This document shows, piece by piece, positions 61,757 through 64,000 of a stretch of 64,000 nt of DNA. The notes beneath the pieces are model-generated. The model made no database searches. It worked only from the letters and a program-made list of their open reading frames with translations, and was not told the DNA's origin. This stretch comes from DASQZK01 sp963732905 (GTDB lineage Bacteria > Bacteroidota > Bacteroidia > Bacteroidales > GCA-2748055). The first letter of the stretch is position 1, and each line of letters begins with the position of its first letter. The stretch lies in assembly GCA_963732905.1 (NCBI GenBank), contig CAVTBM010000006.1, positions 248,001-312,000 on the forward strand. Direction: 5' to 3'. The translations under genes and the position numbers were made by a program.

Positions 61757-63928
61757 TCATTCAACAACAATTTTATGGTATACCCTCCGGCCTGAATCTG
61801 TTCTGATCCTGACAAAGTAAATTCCTTTCGCCAGTGCTGACAGATGGACAACATGTTCACCCGAACTGAAAACGACAGGGCGGCCCGAAAGGTCAAAAAT
61901 GGTTACAACTGGTTTCTCCCCGGGAAACAGGTTATATATGATCAATTCATCCTTAACCGGATTGGGGCCGACCGTAACTTCCCTTCCGTCATTCATATTC
62001 TCAATACCCTCAGGGGCACTGACCGTCACCAGGCAACTATCAGCTAGATCTTCATTCACCACTCCGGCCCTGATCCAGGCTTCACCGGCGGAAAGTGCGG
62101 TTGCCAGCCCTTCCTGATCGACGGAAATAACCGATTCATGGGACGAGGACCAGACCACATCCTGATTGGATGCATTGAGGGGTGTGATCTTCGCTGAAAA
62201 ATTAACCATGGATGTTCCCGCAGTCAGAGGTCCGCCGGGACAGTTCCTCAGTTCAAAACTTTCAATGGCAACATAATGAAGCTGCGCAACAGCCATTTTC
62301 TGCGTATCAGAACCGACGGTGATCAGGAGGGTGTCGCTCCGGTCCTCACCCGTCATGTTAGCTGAGGCATGGACCACCAGCAGGCTGTCTGAAACCGACA
62401 GGTTCATCCAGAAGGCCTCGGTGGAAATATTGAAATCATTGGTATTCGTCAGGATGAACAGTGTATCATTCCCTTCATAATAGGGCAGTTCCGGAGCCCA
62501 TGGCCGCAGGGTTAAATAGCTGTAGCCAGAAAAATAGCTATATCCCAGATCGTTGCGGCTGCCATCGGGGTCGTTAAACGCAGGGTCCGGATTTCCTGCA
62601 TTGATACCCGGAGCATCTGCTAACAGACGAAAATCATGGCCCGCGGCATTGATGAATCCGGGATCTCCATACAGGCAATCCATGCAGGGCTCTTCCGGTT
62701 CCGAACTGAACTGGTTATACCGGAAAACGATGTTATTCGCTTCCGTGTTAATGCCTGCCCTGGGATCGATCTGGTAGCGACGACTGCCTGCAATGATATT
62801 GTTCTCCACCAGGATATCCCGGATGTTGCCGTGAAGCCAAAAGCCATCGTTGGCATTGTAGACGGTATTATTCCTGAAAATCACATCAGACGTATAGACG
62901 TCTCCTCCAACATCCGCTGAATTATTCGAAACACCCAGTCCCGACCAGTAAAAATTATAACAAAGATTATGATGAACGTAAATATTCTGCACCACCCTGT
63001 AGTCCTCAGACTGGATCTGTACCCCATCGCCACAATCGTGGATGACATTTTTGTATACTTCAATATTATACAGCGAATCGGTCCATGCATCCACATAGAT
63101 CCCTACCGAGAAAGGATGATTTTCGTGGTTATGAACATAATTGTCGTGCACTTTCCCGTATCGTGAAGGACCTTTCACATCGATACCTTCTTTGTCACCA
63201 TACGATACTTCGTTGAACGACACTTCGAAATACTGTGCATCACCGATAGAAAGTCCTTCATGGGGTGCCCCGGTTGAAGTAATAATATTTCCATTGACAT
63301 CCTGTCCCATGCTGAACTGGTTGGGCTTATAGATGGTATTACCGGTGATGAGCAGATATTGACTGTTTTCCCAGGCATTGATACCCGAATCGTAGGTATT
63401 AATGATGGTGTTATCCCTGATCTCAATATGGTTGCTGTGCCGCATTGTGATTCCGGAATTCCTGGAGTTCCGGATGGTCAGTCCTTCAACCCTCACATAA
63501 TCCACCCCAACCAGCATCAGTGCCCCCTGGTCGCGGTCATAGGGGGGTCCGGGAGCAGACAGGTCGAGGACATGGTTGAGGGCATCGATGATCACAGTAT
63601 CACCCGGCATGGCCATGAAGGTGATCCACGCCGTGTCGGTGCCGGAATGTAAAAACGAAATCTCATGGTCGATCTGATAAGTACCACCGAGGATCATGGC
63701 AGTGTCGCCAGCTTCAATCGTACCTGCGGCCTTTTGAAGACTTTGCCACGGCAAGATGAGGCTTCCCGGATTCTGGTCGTCACCATTGAGCGATACAAAG
63801 TAGCAATGCGCACCGAAATGAAGATCCTGTCCATTGGCCGTCAGCGAAAAAAACAACAACAGTACCAACGGATAAACAAGTTTCCGCCGCCATCCCTGAC
63901 ATGGCGAAAATGTAACGGTTTTTTTCAT
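61757..63928 (-). CDS. secreted right-handed beta-helix protein with Big_2-like and T9SS domains
   Basis: The 723-residue protein has a signal peptide (ends near residue 34). A right-handed parallel beta-helix follows (about 55-440; rungs such as IEIRDNTIINTYDSGINAW and LITGNTIYKPN). Next are a beta-sandwich, a Big_2-like Ig domain (about 560-640; PLNASNQDVVWSSSHESVIS) and a type A T9SS sorting domain (about 648-723; VGPNPVKDELII). The helix resembles polysaccharide lyases and pectate-lyase-like proteins, but no catalytic set could be confirmed. Start is the ATG at 63928. A likely SprA cargo. Confidence 0.85.
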   Translation of the reverse strand: MKKTVTFSPCQGWRRKLVYPLVLLLFFSLTANGQDLHFGAHCYFVSLNGDDQNPGSLILPWQSLQKAAGTIEAGDTAMILGGTYQIDHEISFLHSGTDTAWITFMAMPGDTVIIDALNHVLDLSAPGPPYDRDQGALMLVGVDYVRVEGLTIRNSRNSGITMRHSNHIEIRDNTIINTYDSGINAWENSQYLLITGNTIYKPNQFSMGQDVNGNIITSTGAPHEGLSIGDAQYFEVSFNEVSYGDKEGIDVKGPSRYGKVHDNYVHNHENHPFSVGIYVDAWTDSLYNIEVYKNVIHDCGDGVQIQSEDYRVVQNIYVHHNLCYNFYWSGLGVSNNSADVGGDVYTSDVIFRNNTVYNANDGFWLHGNIRDILVENNIIAGSRRYQIDPRAGINTEANNIVFRYNQFSSEPEEPCMDCLYGDPGFINAAGHDFRLLADAPGINAGNPDPAFNDPDGSRNDLGYSYFSGYSYLTLRPWAPELPYYEGNDTLFILTNTNDFNISTEAFWMNLSVSDSLLVVHASANMTGEDRSDTLLITVGSDTQKMAVAQLHYVAIESFELRNCPGGPLTAGTSMVNFSAKITPLNASNQDVVWSSSHESVISVDQEGLATALSAGEAWIRAGVVNEDLADSCLVTVSAPEGIENMNDGREVTVGPNPVKDELIIYNLFPGEKPVVTIFDLSGRPVVFSSGEHVVHLSALAKGIYFVRIRTDSGRRVYHKIVVE

Positions 63929-64000
63929 TGGCTCGAATTATATTTAATAAAGAATCGGTCTTTGGATGCTATTTCCATCCCTGCAAATACCACCATACCC
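63929..64000. other. upstream region of the beta-helix gene
   Basis: Only 72 bases remain before the window end. No TAnnTTTG is visible on the minus strand, so the promoter is probably outside the window. Confidence 0.4.

Overview
The window comes from a member of the Bacteroidota, most likely an anaerobic Bacteroidales-like lineage. The evidence is the T9SS outer-membrane protein SprA, several secreted proteins ending in type A T9SS sorting domains, a fused LpxC-FabZ, the rimP-nusA-infB order, the Bacteroidota -7 promoter element TAnnTTTG ahead of many genes, and few obvious Shine-Dalgarno sites. A superoxide reductase instead of a classical dismutase, plus a futalosine-pathway MqnC, fits an anaerobe or microaerophile that makes menaquinone. 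No tRNA, rRNA, CRISPR array, integrase or transposase was found.

Layout. Bases 1-6000 hold NudC, small membrane proteins, an ICMT-type methyltransferase with a dead tandem copy, a PanE-like reductase, a 5'-truncated PIG-L deacetylase, an M48 lipoprotein protease and a DUF2934 protein. Bases 6066-10090 hold a compact operon (superoxide reductase, M23 peptidase, dxr, rseP) followed by tatA. Bases 10750-21319 carry housekeeping genes (lytic transglycosylase, DUF4837 lipoprotein, mqnC, pepA, pdxA, maeB, ruvA) separated by repeat-filled gaps. Bases 21330-34049 hold sprA, gcvH and the convergent rimP-nusA-infB operon. Bases 34184-41407 hold two GH92 alpha-mannosidase-like enzymes and an ADP-ribosylglycohydrolase-like lipoprotein with a glycogen-binding-type domain. 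Bases 42009-49946 hold a giant C1 protease with nested FISUMP domains, gene remnants, a DUF4380-like secreted protein and a C_GCAxxG_C_C protein. Bases 51694-58426 hold an HD phosphohydrolase, the lipid A genes lpxD, lpxC-fabZ and lpxA, a dead secreted-protein gene and an MFS permease. The end carries thiL, a repeat zone and two minus-strand secreted proteins.

How the genes fit together. SprA would export the cargo proteins at 42009, 47924 and 61757. RseP, LpxD/LpxC-FabZ/LpxA, the lytic transglycosylase and the M23 and M48 peptidases are cell-envelope genes. The GH92 pair suggests use of mannose-containing glycans.

The most unusual content lies in the gaps. A composite intergenic repeat (at least 11 copies, both orientations) joins several simple-sequence tracts in a fixed order around a short hairpin whose variants nearly all keep pairing through G-U wobble. 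There is also a 243-base element present in two inverted copies, a putative structured leader RNA before pepA, and several dead genes, some inactivated by in-frame stops without frameshifts. Family names come from motif recognition by eye; no database search was run.
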